Source: Burkholderia arboris (GTDB taxonomy: Bacteria > Pseudomonadota > Gammaproteobacteria > Burkholderiales > Burkholderiaceae). Taken from it: a stretch of 64,000 bases of DNA. The notes below the pieces were generated by a model. The model made no database searches and was not told the origin of the DNA. It saw only the letters and a list, made by a program, of their open reading frames with translations. This document shows, piece after piece, positions 40,166 to 49,414 of this stretch. The first letter of the stretch is position 1. Each line of letters starts with the position of its first letter. The position numbers and the translations under genes were made by a program. The DNA lies in contig NZ_CABVPX010000021.1 in assembly GCF_902499125.1 (NCBI RefSeq), forward strand, positions 62,001 to 126,000. Direction: 5' to 3'.

Positions 40166-41827
40166 TCAAAGAGCGATGCGACGGAAATCGCCGAGCAACG
40201 CGCCGAGATACGCATTGAACCGCGCGGCTTCCGCGCCATCGATCACGCGATGGTCATACGACAGCGACAGCGGCAGCATGAGACGCGGCACGAACTGCTT
40301 GCCGTCCCACACCGGCTTCGTCTGCCCGCGCGACAACCCGAGGATCGCCACTTCCGGCGCGTTGATGATCGGCGTGAAGTTCGTGCCGCCGATCCCGCCG
40401 AGCGACGAGATCGAGAAGCAGCCGCCCTGCATCTGGTCCGGCTTCAGCTTGCCTTCGCGCGCGGCCTTCGACAGGTCGCTCATTTCCTTCGCGATGTCGA
40501 CGAGGCCCTTCTTGTCCGCATCGCGGATCACCGGCACGACCAGGCCGTTCGGCGTATCGGCCGCGAAACCGACGTGGAAGTACTGCTTGAACACGAGGTT
40601 GTCGCCGTCGAGGCTCGCGTTGAAGGTCGGGAACTTCTTCAGTGCGGCGACGACTGCCTTGATCACGAACGCGAGCATCGTGAACTTCACGCCCGCCTTT
40701 TCGTGCTCCTTGTTCAGCTGGACACGCAGCGCTTCGAGCTCGGTGATGTCCGCTTCGTCGTTGTTCGTGACGTGCGGGATCATCACCCAGTTGCGATGCA
40801 GGTTCGCGCCCGAGATCTTCTTGATGCGCGACAGCGGCTTCGCCTCGAACGGGCCGAACTTCGAGAAGTCGACCTTCGGCCACGGCAGCAGGTTCAGCTC
40901 GCCGCCGCCTGCCGGCGCGGCTGCCGCGCTCGGTGCCGCGCGCTGGCCCGTCATCACGCCCTTCACGAAGCCCGTGACGTCTTCCTTCGTGATACGGCCC
41001 TTCGGACCGGAACCCTGCACGCGAGCGACTTCGACGCCGAGTTCGCGCGCGAACTTGCGCACCGACGGCGACGCGTGGCTGGCGCGGTATTCACCCGACG
41101 GCGCGGCGGCCGGTGCGGCAGCAGCCGGTGCCGGCGCAGCCTTCGCGGGTGCCGGTGCGGCAGCCGGTGCCGGCGCGGCAGCGGCCGGAGCCGGTGCGCT
41201 CGCCTGCGGGGCGGCGGCCGGTGCGCCTGCGGCTTCGAGCAGCACGATCAGCGTGCCTTCCGATACCGAATCGCCCACCTTGACCTTGATGTCCTTCACG
41301 ATGCCGGCGGCCGGGCTCGGCACGTCCATCGTCGCCTTGTCCGACTCGAGCGTGACGAGCGACTGTTCCTTCTCGACCGTGTCGCCGATCTTCACGCCGA
41401 TCTCGATCACCGGCACGTCCTTGTAGTCGCCGATGTCGGGCACCTTCACTTCGAGCGTGCCGCCGGCTGCGGCCGGTGCGGCCGCCGGGGCTGCTGCGGC
41501 CGCCGGGGCTGCTGCGGCCGGTGCCGGCGCTGCTGCCGGAGCCGGTGCTGCGGCCGGCGCAGCCGCGCCATTGGCCTGCGCCGCGGCGCCCCCTTCGAGC
41601 AGGATGATCAGCGAGCCTTCCGAAACGGAATCGCCCACCTTGACCTTGATTTCCTTCACGACGCCGCCTACCGGGCTCGGGACGTCCATCGTCGCCTTGT
41701 CCGACTCGAGCGTGACGAGCGACTGCTCGGGCTCGACCGTATCGCCGACCTTCACGCCGATCTCGATCACCGGCACGTCCTTGTAATCGCCGATATCCGG
41801 CACCTTCACTTCGATCGCTTGACTCAT
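40166..41827 (-). CDS. aceF: Dihydrolipoamide acetyltransferase (E2) of pyruvate dehydrogenase
   Basis: Core of the PDH complex: accepts the acetyl group from E1 on lipoyl arms and passes it to CoA. 553 aa: two tandem lipoyl domains, each with [14 protein letters not shown] around the lipoylated Lys; Ala/Pro-rich hinges; a peripheral subunit-binding domain ([33 protein letters not shown]); and a C-terminal catalytic domain with [15 protein letters not shown] (catalytic His and Asp). Start at 41827 ([17 protein letters not shown]). The two lipoyl coding segments are nearly identical in DNA. Between aceE and lpdA. Confidence 0.97.
   Translation of the reverse strand: MSQAIEVKVPDIGDYKDVPVIEIGVKVGDTVEPEQSLVTLESDKATMDVPSPVGGVVKEIKVKVGDSVSEGSLIILLEGGAAAQANGAAAPAAAPAPAAAPAPAAAAPAAAAAPAAAPAAAGGTLEVKVPDIGDYKDVPVIEIGVKIGDTVEKEQSLVTLESDKATMDVPSPAAGIVKDIKVKVGDSVSEGTLIVLLEAAGAPAAAPQASAPAPAAAAPAPAAAPAPAKAAPAPAAAAPAAAPSGEYRASHASPSVRKFARELGVEVARVQGSGPKGRITKEDVTGFVKGVMTGQRAAPSAAAAPAGGGELNLLPWPKVDFSKFGPFEAKPLSRIKKISGANLHRNWVMIPHVTNNDEADITELEALRVQLNKEHEKAGVKFTMLAFVIKAVVAALKKFPTFNASLDGDNLVFKQYFHVGFAADTPNGLVVPVIRDADKKGLVDIAKEMSDLSKAAREGKLKPDQMQGGCFSISSLGGIGGTNFTPIINAPEVAILGLSRGQTKPVWDGKQFVPRLMLPLSLSYDHRVIDGAEAARFNAYLGALLGDFRRIAL
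41240..41815 (-). repeat. Near-identical duplicated lipoyl-domain DNA in aceF
   Basis: The segments at about 41246-41455 and 41606-41815 repeat at exactly 360 bases (120 codons) with long identical runs, for example around 41318-41362 and 41678-41722. Identity is higher than needed for protein function alone, consistent with recent duplication or gene conversion. Confidence 0.75.
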
Positions 41828-41896
41828 CTGTTTCTGTCTCCATGGCTGCGCGCGCTCCCTCGCGGGAGCGGCGCGCGGCATCACACGGCGTGTGCG

Positions 41897-44593
41897 TTAA
41901 ACGGTCATCGGGTTGGGCTTGGACGGATCGAGGTTGTACTTGGCAATCGCGTCCGCGACCACCTTGCGCTCGATCGTGCCTTCGTCGGCCAGCGCGTTGA
42001 GCGCGGCGACGGTGACCCAGTGACGGTCGACTTCGAAGAAGTGACGCAGCTTCTCGCGGGTATCCGAGCGGCCGAAGCCGTCCGTGCCCAGCACGACGAA
42101 GCGGCGATCGATCTGGCCGCGGATCTGGTCGACCAGCGCGCGAACGTAGTCGGTCGACGCGATGACCGGGCCCTGCGTGTCCTTCAGGCACTTCTGCACG
42201 TGCGACAGGCGACGCTCTTCGGTCGGATGGAGCAGGTTCCAGCGTTCGACCTGGTGGCCTTCACGCGCGAGCTCGGTGAAGCTCGGCACGCTCCACAGAT
42301 CGGCGGCAACGCCCCAGTCGTTCTTCAGCAGGTCGGCGGCAGCGATCACTTCGTTGAAGATCGTGCCCGCGCCGAGCAGCTGGACGCGCGGCGCCTTCTT
42401 GTCGGCGTCGGCCTTCTTGAACGCGTACATGCCCTTGATGATGTCGGCCGCCACGTGCTCGCCCTGCGGAATCGCCGGGTGCTCGTAGTTCTCGTTCATC
42501 ACCGTGACGTAGTAGTACACGTCTTCCTGGTCCTGCACCATGCGGCGCAGGCCGTCCTGGATGATCACCGCGAGTTCATAGCCGAACGTCGGGTCGTAGC
42601 TCACGCAGTTCGGCACCGATGCCGCCCACAGGAGCGAGTGGCCGTCTTCGTGCTGCAGGCCTTCGCCGTTCAGCGTCGTGCGGCCCGCGGTACCGCCGAG
42701 CAGGAAGCCGCGCGAACGCATGTCGCCTGCGGCCCAGGCGAGGTCGCCGATCCGCTGGAAGCCGAACATCGAATAGAAGATGTAGAACGGCACCATGATC
42801 TCGCCGTGCGTCGAGTACGACGTCGCCGCCGCGATCCAGTCGCACATGCCGCCCGCTTCGTTGATGCCTTCCTGCAGGATCTGGCCGGTTTGCGATTCCT
42901 TGTAGAACATCAGCTGGTCGGAATCTTCCGGCACGTACTTCTGGCCTTCCTGGTTCCAGATACCGATCTGGCGGAACAGGCCTTCCATGCCGAACGTACG
43001 CGATTCGTCCGGGACGATCGGCACGACGCGCTTGCCCAGCGCCTTGTCCTTCAGCAGGATGTTCAGGATCCGCACGAACGCCATCGTCGTCGAGATCTCG
43101 CGGCCTTCGCCCGTGCCCTTCAGCAGCGGCTCGAACGCGTCGAGCGCCGGCACCGGCAGCGACGTCGCCTTCTCGCGGCGATGCGGCAGGTAGCCGCCGA
43201 GGTCCATGCGCTTCTGGCGCATGTATTCGAGTTCCTTCGAGCCTTCCTCGAACTTGAGGTACGGCACGTCGGCGATCTGCTCGTCGGTGATCGGCAGGCG
43301 GAACTGGTCACGGAACTTCTTCAGTTGCTCGACCGGCAGCTTCTTCTGCTGGTGCGTGATGTTCATCGCCTGGCCCGACTCGCCCATCCCGTAGCCCTTG
43401 ATGGTCTTCGCGAGGATGACGGTCGGTGCGCCCTTCGTGTTCGTGGCTTCGTGGAACGCCGCGTAGATCTTGTGCGGATCGTGGCCGCCGCGGTTCAGCG
43501 CCCAGATGTCGTCGTCCGACCAGTCGGCAACCAGTGCCTTCAGTTCAGGCGTGTTGAAGAAGTGCTCGCGAACGAACGCGCCCGACTCCGACTTGTACGT
43601 CTGGTATTCGCCGTCGACGGCTTCCATCATGCGGCGCATCAGCGCGCCCGACTTGTCGCGGGCGAACAGCGCATCCCAGCGGCTGCCCCAGATGACCTTG
43701 ATCACGTTCCAGCCGGCACCGCGGAATTCCGATTCGAGTTCCTGGATGATCTTGCCGTTGCCGCGCACCGGGCCGTCGAGACGCTGCAGGTTGCAGTTGA
43801 TCACGAACACGAGGTTGTCGAGCTTCTCGCGGCTCGCCATCCCGATCGCGCCGAGCGATTCCGGTTCGTCCGTCTCGCCGTCGCCGAGGAATGCCCACAC
43901 CTTGCGGCCTTCCGTCTTCGCGATGCCGCGTGCTTCCAGGTACTTCATGAAGCGCGCCTGGTAGATCGCCATGATCGGGCCGAGACCCATCGACACGGTC
44001 GGGAACTGCCAGAAGTCCGGCATCAACCACGGGTGCGGATACGACGAGATGCCCTGGCCGTCGACTTCCTGGCGGAAGTTGTCGAGCTGCTCTTCCTTCA
44101 GGCGGCCGAGCAGGAACGCGCGCGAATATACGCCCGGCGACGAGTGGCCCTGCACGAACACGAGATCGCCGCCGTGCTGGTCGGACGCTGCGTGCCAGAA
44201 GTGGTTGTAGCCGACGTCATAGAGCGTCGCGGCCGATGCGAACGACGCGATGTGGCCGCCGACGTTCGTGTCCTTGCCTGCGCGCAGCACCATCGCCAGC
44301 GCGTTCCAGCGCGTGTACGAACGGATGCGGTGCTCGATGTCCTGGTCGCCCGGGATCTTCGCCTGGCCGGCGACCGGAATCGTGTTGATGTACGGGGTAT
44401 TGGCGGAGAACGGCAGGTGTTCGCCGTGCATGCGGGCGAACTCGATCTGCTTTTCGATCAGGTAATGCGCACGGCCGGTGCCCACGGAGGAGATCACGCC
44501 ATCGAGCGACTCCAGCCACTCGACGGTTTCTTGCGGGTCGTCGTCACGTTCGGCGGCGACATATTTCATCACTTCGTTCGGTACAGCGGACAT
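41897..44593 (-). CDS. aceE: Pyruvate dehydrogenase E1 component (homodimeric)
   Basis: Thiamine-diphosphate enzyme that decarboxylates pyruvate and acetylates E2. 898 aa, as in E. coli AceE (887). Signature blocks: WNALAMVLRAGKDTNVGGHI, LVFVQGHSSPGVYSRAFLLG, the ThDP-binding motif WAFLGDGETDEPESLGAI followed by INCNLQRLDGPVRGN, and C-terminal LGTDGFGRSDTREKLRHFFE. AGGAGA five bases before the ATG at 44593 fixes the start; the frame is open a further 900 codons upstream but only antisense to the sensor kinase. First gene of the PDH cluster, divergent from a two-component system. Confidence 0.98.
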   Translation of the reverse strand: MSAVPNEVMKYVAAERDDDPQETVEWLESLDGVISSVGTGRAHYLIEKQIEFARMHGEHLPFSANTPYINTIPVAGQAKIPGDQDIEHRIRSYTRWNALAMVLRAGKDTNVGGHIASFASAATLYDVGYNHFWHAASDQHGGDLVFVQGHSSPGVYSRAFLLGRLKEEQLDNFRQEVDGQGISSYPHPWLMPDFWQFPTVSMGLGPIMAIYQARFMKYLEARGIAKTEGRKVWAFLGDGETDEPESLGAIGMASREKLDNLVFVINCNLQRLDGPVRGNGKIIQELESEFRGAGWNVIKVIWGSRWDALFARDKSGALMRRMMEAVDGEYQTYKSESGAFVREHFFNTPELKALVADWSDDDIWALNRGGHDPHKIYAAFHEATNTKGAPTVILAKTIKGYGMGESGQAMNITHQQKKLPVEQLKKFRDQFRLPITDEQIADVPYLKFEEGSKELEYMRQKRMDLGGYLPHRREKATSLPVPALDAFEPLLKGTGEGREISTTMAFVRILNILLKDKALGKRVVPIVPDESRTFGMEGLFRQIGIWNQEGQKYVPEDSDQLMFYKESQTGQILQEGINEAGGMCDWIAAATSYSTHGEIMVPFYIFYSMFGFQRIGDLAWAAGDMRSRGFLLGGTAGRTTLNGEGLQHEDGHSLLWAASVPNCVSYDPTFGYELAVIIQDGLRRMVQDQEDVYYYVTVMNENYEHPAIPQGEHVAADIIKGMYAFKKADADKKAPRVQLLGAGTIFNEVIAAADLLKNDWGVAADLWSVPSFTELAREGHQVERWNLLHPTEERRLSHVQKCLKDTQGPVIASTDYVRALVDQIRGQIDRRFVVLGTDGFGRSDTREKLRHFFEVDRHWVTVAALNALADEGTIERKVVADAIAKYNLDPSKPNPMTV

Positions 44594-44866
44594 TCTCGTC
44601 TCCTGGGTCCTGGAATGTGAGGATCGCTCTCGTGCAGACGACGCGACACGGCCGGCTGCGGGCAAGCTCCAGCGGATTGTAATGAGCGTGCACGGGCCTG
44701 CGCAACAAAATTTTCGAATTGTGAGATCTTTTCTCGCAATGCGAAATATTGCTGCGCTGCACCCATATTTCGGGGCTCTCCGGCACGTGTCGTCGGAACA
44801 AAACCGTTTCCGTTCAACATATCCGGTATAGGTTTTCCATGTATTGCGCTGCGCTACAATCCTGCC
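44594..44866. promoter_or_regulatory. Divergent promoter region aceE / sensor kinase
   Basis: 273-base AT-richer spacer. An imperfect inverted repeat ATTGTGAGA (44718-44726) and TCTCGCAAT (44732-44740) and an overlapping GCAAT...ATTGC pair (44736-44752) mark a likely operator for aceE. TACAAT at about 44853-44858 is a plausible -10 for the kinase. Confidence 0.5.
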
Positions 44867-47383
44867 ATGTTGACCGATCGGCTTTTCGCACGCTCGGCGC
44901 GACCGCCGGGCCCGCCGGCGGAGTCGCAGCCGTCCCGTTGGCACCACGGACCGTGGTGGTCCAACTCCTATTTGTTGACGCCGCTGCTGTCGATCCTGGT
45001 GTTCCTCGTGGTGATGAGCCTCATCCTGTGGAGCCTGAATCGCCGCGAACAGCAGCAGCAGGAAGACACCCTGTTCCGTAACGTCGCGTGGGCGCAGCAG
45101 CAGATCCGCCTGTCGATGACGGGTGCGCAGGAACAGCTGCAGGCGCTGTCGCGCGATCTCGCATCGGGCCGCCTCGACCAGAACGCATTCCAGATGGCCG
45201 TCGCGGACGTGATGCAGACGCATCCGGAAATCCTCTACCTGAACTGGTACACCGCGCCCGGCGTGCAGCGCTGGCCGACCGTGCACCCGCCGTTGCTCGG
45301 CCAGCGGCTCGCGAAGCCCGGCGACGCGCAGATGCAGGACGCCGTGCGCGGCGCGTACGACGAGGCGCGCAGCACGCGCCGCCAGGCCTATTCGCCGCTG
45401 ATCTACGACGACTTCGGCAACGGCTTCATCACGCTGCAGACGCCGGTGATGCGCGGCGACCGCGAATATCTCGGCTCGATTGCCGCCGTGTTCTCGGTCG
45501 AGGGCATCCTGAAGCACGACATCCCGCAGGAACTGTCGTCGAAGTACAAGATCTCGATCACCGACGCGAACAACCGCGAGCTGTCGTCCACGTCGACGCG
45601 CCCGCGCCTGCCGCGCGATTCGCACTACGACCTGCCGCTCGACCCGCCCGGCCAGGGGCTGACGGTGCGCGTGTACGCATTCCCGCAGCTCACGAACCTG
45701 ACCAACAACACGCTCGTGTGGCTCGTCGCCGGCCTGTCGTGCTTCGTGCTGTGGAGCCTCTGGAGCCTGTGGAAGCACACGCGCCAGCGCTTCGAGGCGC
45801 AGCAGGCGCTGTACGCCGAGGCGTTCTTCCGCCGGGCGATGGAGAACTCGGTGCTGATCGGCATGCGCGTGCTCGACATGCACGGCCGCATCACGCACGT
45901 GAACCCCGCGTTCTGCCGGATGACCGGCTGGGACGAAACCGACCTGGTCGGCAAGGTCGCACCGTTCCCGTACTGGCCGCGCGACGCCTACCCGGAAATG
46001 CAGCGCCAGCTCGACATGACGCTGCGCGGCAAGGCGCCGAGTTCGGGCTTCGAGCTGCGCGTGCGGCGCAAGAACGGCACGCTGTTCCACGCGCGCCTGT
46101 ACGTGTCGCCGCTGATCGACAGCTCGGGCCGCCAGACCGGCTGGATGTCGTCGATGACCGACATCACCGAGCCGAAGCGCGCACGCGAGGAACTCGCGGC
46201 CGCGCACGAGCGCTTCACGACGGTGCTCGAAAGCCTCGACGCCGCGGTGTCGGTGCTGGCCGCCGACGAAGCCGAGCTGCTGTTCGCGAACCGCTACTAC
46301 CGCCACCTGTTCGGCATCCGCCCGGACGGCCATCTCGAGCTGTCGGGCGGCGGCTTCGACCGCGCGCAGGCCTCGTCCGACTCGATCGACATGGTCGACG
46401 CGTTCGCGGGCCTGCCGGCCGCCGCGCTGACGAGCAGCACCGCCGATGCGCAGGAGGTGTACGTCGAGAGCATCCAGAAATGGTTCGAAGTGCGCCGCCA
46501 GTACATCCAGTGGGTCGACGGCCACCTCGCGCAGATGCAGATCGCCACCGACATCACCACCCGCAAGAAGGCGCAGGAACTCGCGCACCAGCAGGAAGAG
46601 AAGCTGCAGTTCACGAGCCGATTGATGACGATGGGTGAAATGGCGTCGTCGATTGCTCACGAATTGAATCAGCCGCTCGCCGCGATCAACAACTACTGCT
46701 CCGGCACGCTCGCGCTCGTCAAGAGCGGCCGCGGCACGCCCGAGACGCTGCAGCCCGCGCTGGAAAAGACCGCGCAGCAAGCGCTGCGCGCCGGGATGAT
46801 CGTCAAGCGGATTCGCGAATTCGTGAAGCGCAGCGAGCCGAAACGCCAGCCGGCAAGGGTCGCGGACATCGTCGCCGACGCGGTCGGGCTTGCCGAAATC
46901 GAGGCCAGAAAGCGCAGGATCCGGATCGTCACGGAAATCCTCGCAAGAATGCCTATTATTTATGTCGACCCCGTGCTGATCGAGCAGGTGTTGATGAACC
47001 TGATGAAGAACGCGGCCGAGGCGATGGCCGACGTGAAGCCGGCGGCGGCGGACGGCGTGATCCGCGTCGTCGCCGACATCGATGCGGGCTTCGTCGACAT
47101 CCGCGTGATCGACCAGGGTCCGGGCGTCGACGAAGCGACCGCCGAGCGCCTGTTTGAACCGTTTTACAGCACCAAGTCCGATGGCATGGGCATGGGGCTG
47201 AACATCTGCCGTTCGATCATCGAATCGCATCGGGGGCGTCTGTGGGTGGTCAACAACGTCGAGCCGGATGGCCGCATTTCCGGCGCGACGTTCCACTGCA
47301 GCCTGCCCATTGGGGAACCCGCTGATCTCGGCCAAGGGGGGCGCGAGGCATCGGCATCACATACCGTTACGGGAGAACTATGA
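44867..47383 (+). CDS. PAS-domain sensor histidine kinase (FixL/DctB-like)
   Basis: Membrane-bound sensor kinase, 838 aa. First membrane helix near residues 37-57 (LLTPLLSILVFLVVMSLILW), a periplasmic CHASE/Cache-like region of about 210 residues, second helix near 280-300 (TLVWLVAGLSCFVLWSLWSL), then PAS (VLDMHGRITHVNPAFCRMTG), a second degenerate PAS, HisKA with phosphorylated H598 (SSIAHELNQPLAAI), and HATPase_c (LMNLMKNAAEAMAD, GPGVDEATAERLFEPFYSTK, GMGLNICRSI). The stop overlaps the response regulator start (ATGA). Divergent from aceE, so a role in sensing a carboxylate or redox signal for central metabolism is possible but unproven. No heme-PAS ligand could be identified. Confidence 0.9.
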   Translation: MLTDRLFARSARPPGPPAESQPSRWHHGPWWSNSYLLTPLLSILVFLVVMSLILWSLNRREQQQQEDTLFRNVAWAQQQIRLSMTGAQEQLQALSRDLASGRLDQNAFQMAVADVMQTHPEILYLNWYTAPGVQRWPTVHPPLLGQRLAKPGDAQMQDAVRGAYDEARSTRRQAYSPLIYDDFGNGFITLQTPVMRGDREYLGSIAAVFSVEGILKHDIPQELSSKYKISITDANNRELSSTSTRPRLPRDSHYDLPLDPPGQGLTVRVYAFPQLTNLTNNTLVWLVAGLSCFVLWSLWSLWKHTRQRFEAQQALYAEAFFRRAMENSVLIGMRVLDMHGRITHVNPAFCRMTGWDETDLVGKVAPFPYWPRDAYPEMQRQLDMTLRGKAPSSGFELRVRRKNGTLFHARLYVSPLIDSSGRQTGWMSSMTDITEPKRAREELAAAHERFTTVLESLDAAVSVLAADEAELLFANRYYRHLFGIRPDGHLELSGGGFDRAQASSDSIDMVDAFAGLPAAALTSSTADAQEVYVESIQKWFEVRRQYIQWVDGHLAQMQIATDITTRKKAQELAHQQEEKLQFTSRLMTMGEMASSIAHELNQPLAAINNYCSGTLALVKSGRGTPETLQPALEKTAQQALRAGMIVKRIREFVKRSEPKRQPARVADIVADAVGLAEIEARKRRIRIVTEILARMPIIYVDPVLIEQVLMNLMKNAAEAMADVKPAAADGVIRVVADIDAGFVDIRVIDQGPGVDEATAERLFEPFYSTKSDGMGMGLNICRSIIESHRGRLWVVNNVEPDGRISGATFHCSLPIGEPADLGQGGREASASHTVTGEL

Positions 47384-48018
47384 ATAGCCCTGTCACCACC
47401 ACTCAGGAAACCGTCTTTGTCGTTGACGACGACGAGGCCGTACGGGACTCGCTGCGCTGGCTGCTGGAGGCGAACGGCTATCGCGTGCAATGCTTCTCGA
47501 GCGCGGAGCAGTTCCTCGATGCATACCAGCCGGCGCAGCAGGCCGGCCAGATCGCATGCCTGATCCTCGACGTGCGGATGTCGGGCATGAGCGGTCTCGA
47601 GCTGCAGGAACGCCTGATCGCCGACAATGCCGCGCTGCCGATCATCTTCGTCACGGGTCACGGCGACGTGCCGATGGCCGTGTCGACGATGAAAAAGGGT
47701 GCGATGGACTTTATCGAGAAACCGTTCGACGAAGCCGAGTTGCGCAAGCTCGTCGAGCGGATGCTCGACAAGGCCCGAAGCGAAAGCAAGAGCGTCCAGG
47801 AACAGCGTGCCGCGAGCGAACGCCTGTCGAAGCTGACCGCGCGCGAGCAGCAGGTGCTCGAACGCATCATCGCGGGCCGCCTGAACAAGCAGATCGCCGA
47901 CGATCTCGGCATCAGCATCAAGACGGTCGAAGCGCACCGCGCGAACATCATGGAAAAGCTCAACGTCAACACGGTGGCCGACCTGCTGCGCCTCGCGCTG
48001 TCGAAGAAGCAGGCCTGA
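47380..48018 (+). CDS. FixJ/NarL-type response regulator
   Basis: 212-aa two-domain regulator: receiver domain with acidic pocket VVDDDEAV, phospho-acceptor D64 (LILDVRMSGM), the switch Thr in FVTGHGDVPMAV and Lys in FIEKPFDEAE; then a LuxR-type HTH (LTAREQQVLERIIAGRLNKQ, ISIKTVEAHRANIMEKL). Overlaps the sensor kinase by four bases, so they are a cognate pair. The pattern GHGDVPMAVxxMKxGAxDFIEKPF is that of FixJ/TodT proteins. Target genes are unknown; the divergent aceE promoter is the obvious first candidate. Confidence 0.93.
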   Translation: MNSPVTTTQETVFVVDDDEAVRDSLRWLLEANGYRVQCFSSAEQFLDAYQPAQQAGQIACLILDVRMSGMSGLELQERLIADNAALPIIFVTGHGDVPMAVSTMKKGAMDFIEKPFDEAELRKLVERMLDKARSESKSVQEQRAASERLSKLTAREQQVLERIIAGRLNKQIADDLGISIKTVEAHRANIMEKLNVNTVADLLRLALSKKQA

Positions 48019-48257
48019 GCGTCGACGCCGGCCGCGGCGGCGCTGCCCGCCCGGCCTGCAACCGGTGTTTGCCGCCCCGCGCGATGCGGCCCACTCGCGC
48101 GGCGGCGGCCTTTCCTCCCGGCGCACGCGCCGCGGTCATGACGCTTCCCGTTGATTCCCTGTCGGACGGCAGCAGGCGAACGGTATAATTGCGTGCTTTG
48201 CTACGGCGCTTCGGGTGCCGTACGCCCGCATTCCAACTTCCCGGCAGGACCACCACC

Positions 48258-49118
48258 ATGACAGCCCTCCTCATCGACGGCAACGCCCTTTCGAAGACCC
48301 TGCGCGCGCAGGCTGGCGAACGCGCCGCCGCCCTGACCGCACGCGGCCACCAGCCCGGTCTCGCGGTGATCCTCGTCGGCGAAAACCCGGCGAGCGAAGT
48401 CTATGTGCGCAACAAGATCAAGGCGTGCGAGGACAACGGTTTCTTCTCGCTGAAGGATGCGTACCCGGCCACGCTGTCGGAAGCCGGCCTGCTCGCGCGC
48501 ATCGACGAACTGAACCGCGACCCGAAGATCCACGGCATCCTCGTCCAGCTGCCGCTGCCCGCGCATATCGACAGCCACAAGGTGATCGAGGCGATCGCGC
48601 CGGAGAAGGACGTCGACGGCTTTCACGTTGCGAACGCCGGCGCACTGATGACCGGCAAGCCGCTGTTCCGTCCGTGCACGCCGTACGGCGTGATGAAGAT
48701 GTTCGAAGCGCATGACATCGCGCTGCAGGGCGCGAACGCGGTCGTGATCGGCCGTTCGAACATCGTCGGCAAGCCGATGGTGATGATGCTGCTCGACGCC
48801 GGTGCAACCGTGACGATCTGCCACAGCAAGACGCGCGACCTCGCCGCGCACACGCGGCAGGCCGACATCGTGGTCGCCGCGGTCGGCAAGCGCAACATCC
48901 TGACCGCCGACATGGTGAAGCCGGGCGCGACGGTGATCGACGTCGGCATGAACCGCGACGACGCGGGCAAGCTGTGCGGCGACGTCGATTTCGCGGGCGT
49001 GAAGGAAGTTGCCGGCCACATCACGCCGGTGCCGGGCGGCGTCGGCCCGATGACCATCACGATGCTGCTGATCAACACGATCGAAGCGGCCGAGCGCGCC
49101 GCTGCTGCCGCAGCCTGA
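48258..49118 (+). CDS. folD: Bifunctional methylenetetrahydrofolate dehydrogenase/cyclohydrolase
   Basis: Interconverts 5,10-methylene-THF and 10-formyl-THF for purine, fMet and serine-glycine one-carbon flow. 286 aa. Catalytic Lys region [16 protein letters not shown], substrate block [13 protein letters not shown], and dinucleotide signature [13 protein letters not shown]; the C-terminal [17 protein letters not shown] signature is intact. Start at 48258 ([13 protein letters not shown]); the frame is open 23 codons upstream without similarity. Confidence 0.97.
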   Translation: MTALLIDGNALSKTLRAQAGERAAALTARGHQPGLAVILVGENPASEVYVRNKIKACEDNGFFSLKDAYPATLSEAGLLARIDELNRDPKIHGILVQLPLPAHIDSHKVIEAIAPEKDVDGFHVANAGALMTGKPLFRPCTPYGVMKMFEAHDIALQGANAVVIGRSNIVGKPMVMMLLDAGATVTICHSKTRDLAAHTRQADIVVAAVGKRNILTADMVKPGATVIDVGMNRDDAGKLCGDVDFAGVKEVAGHITPVPGGVGPMTITMLLINTIEAAERAAAAAA

Positions 49119-49230
49119 CACCCCGCCCGTTCAGCCGGCGCGCAGTTCCGTGCGCCGGCGTCTCGCCAGCCGCATCGCCGCGGCTGCGCCGCACCGGTCG
49201 CCAGCGGCCGGCCTCCTCCGCCGGCCGCCC

Positions 49231-49264
49231 GTCGCCGGAAGCCCGTCGCCGGAAGCCCGTCGCC
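49231..49264. repeat. 14-bp tandem repeat (2.5 copies) between folD and prlC
   Basis: GTCGCCGGAAGCCC at 49231-49244 and 49245-49258, then a partial third copy. Non-coding, in a 296-base spacer. Confidence 0.8.
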
Positions 49265-49414
49265 CCGCATCCGACCCTGCGTCAATCGCGTCATTAGAAA
49301 CTAACGATTGGAAAGCGCACGATGCGCCCCAATAATGTCGGTATCGGGCGCCATCGCGCCTAGCCGCCGTTACCCTTTTCATCCCGGTTCATCCGGCAAC
49401 AGACAGGGAGTCTT

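Noticed and set aside
40106-44620. Very long open frame (about 1500 codons) on the plus strand across aceF and aceE
   Set aside because: It is antisense to two certain genes. Its translation is Arg/His/Asp/Val-rich with no motif, as expected from the complement of high-GC codons.
44594-47335. Upstream extension of the aceE frame by about 900 codons
   Set aside because: It lies antisense to the sensor kinase, while aceE has a clear ATG with AGGAGA and a family-matching N terminus at 44593.
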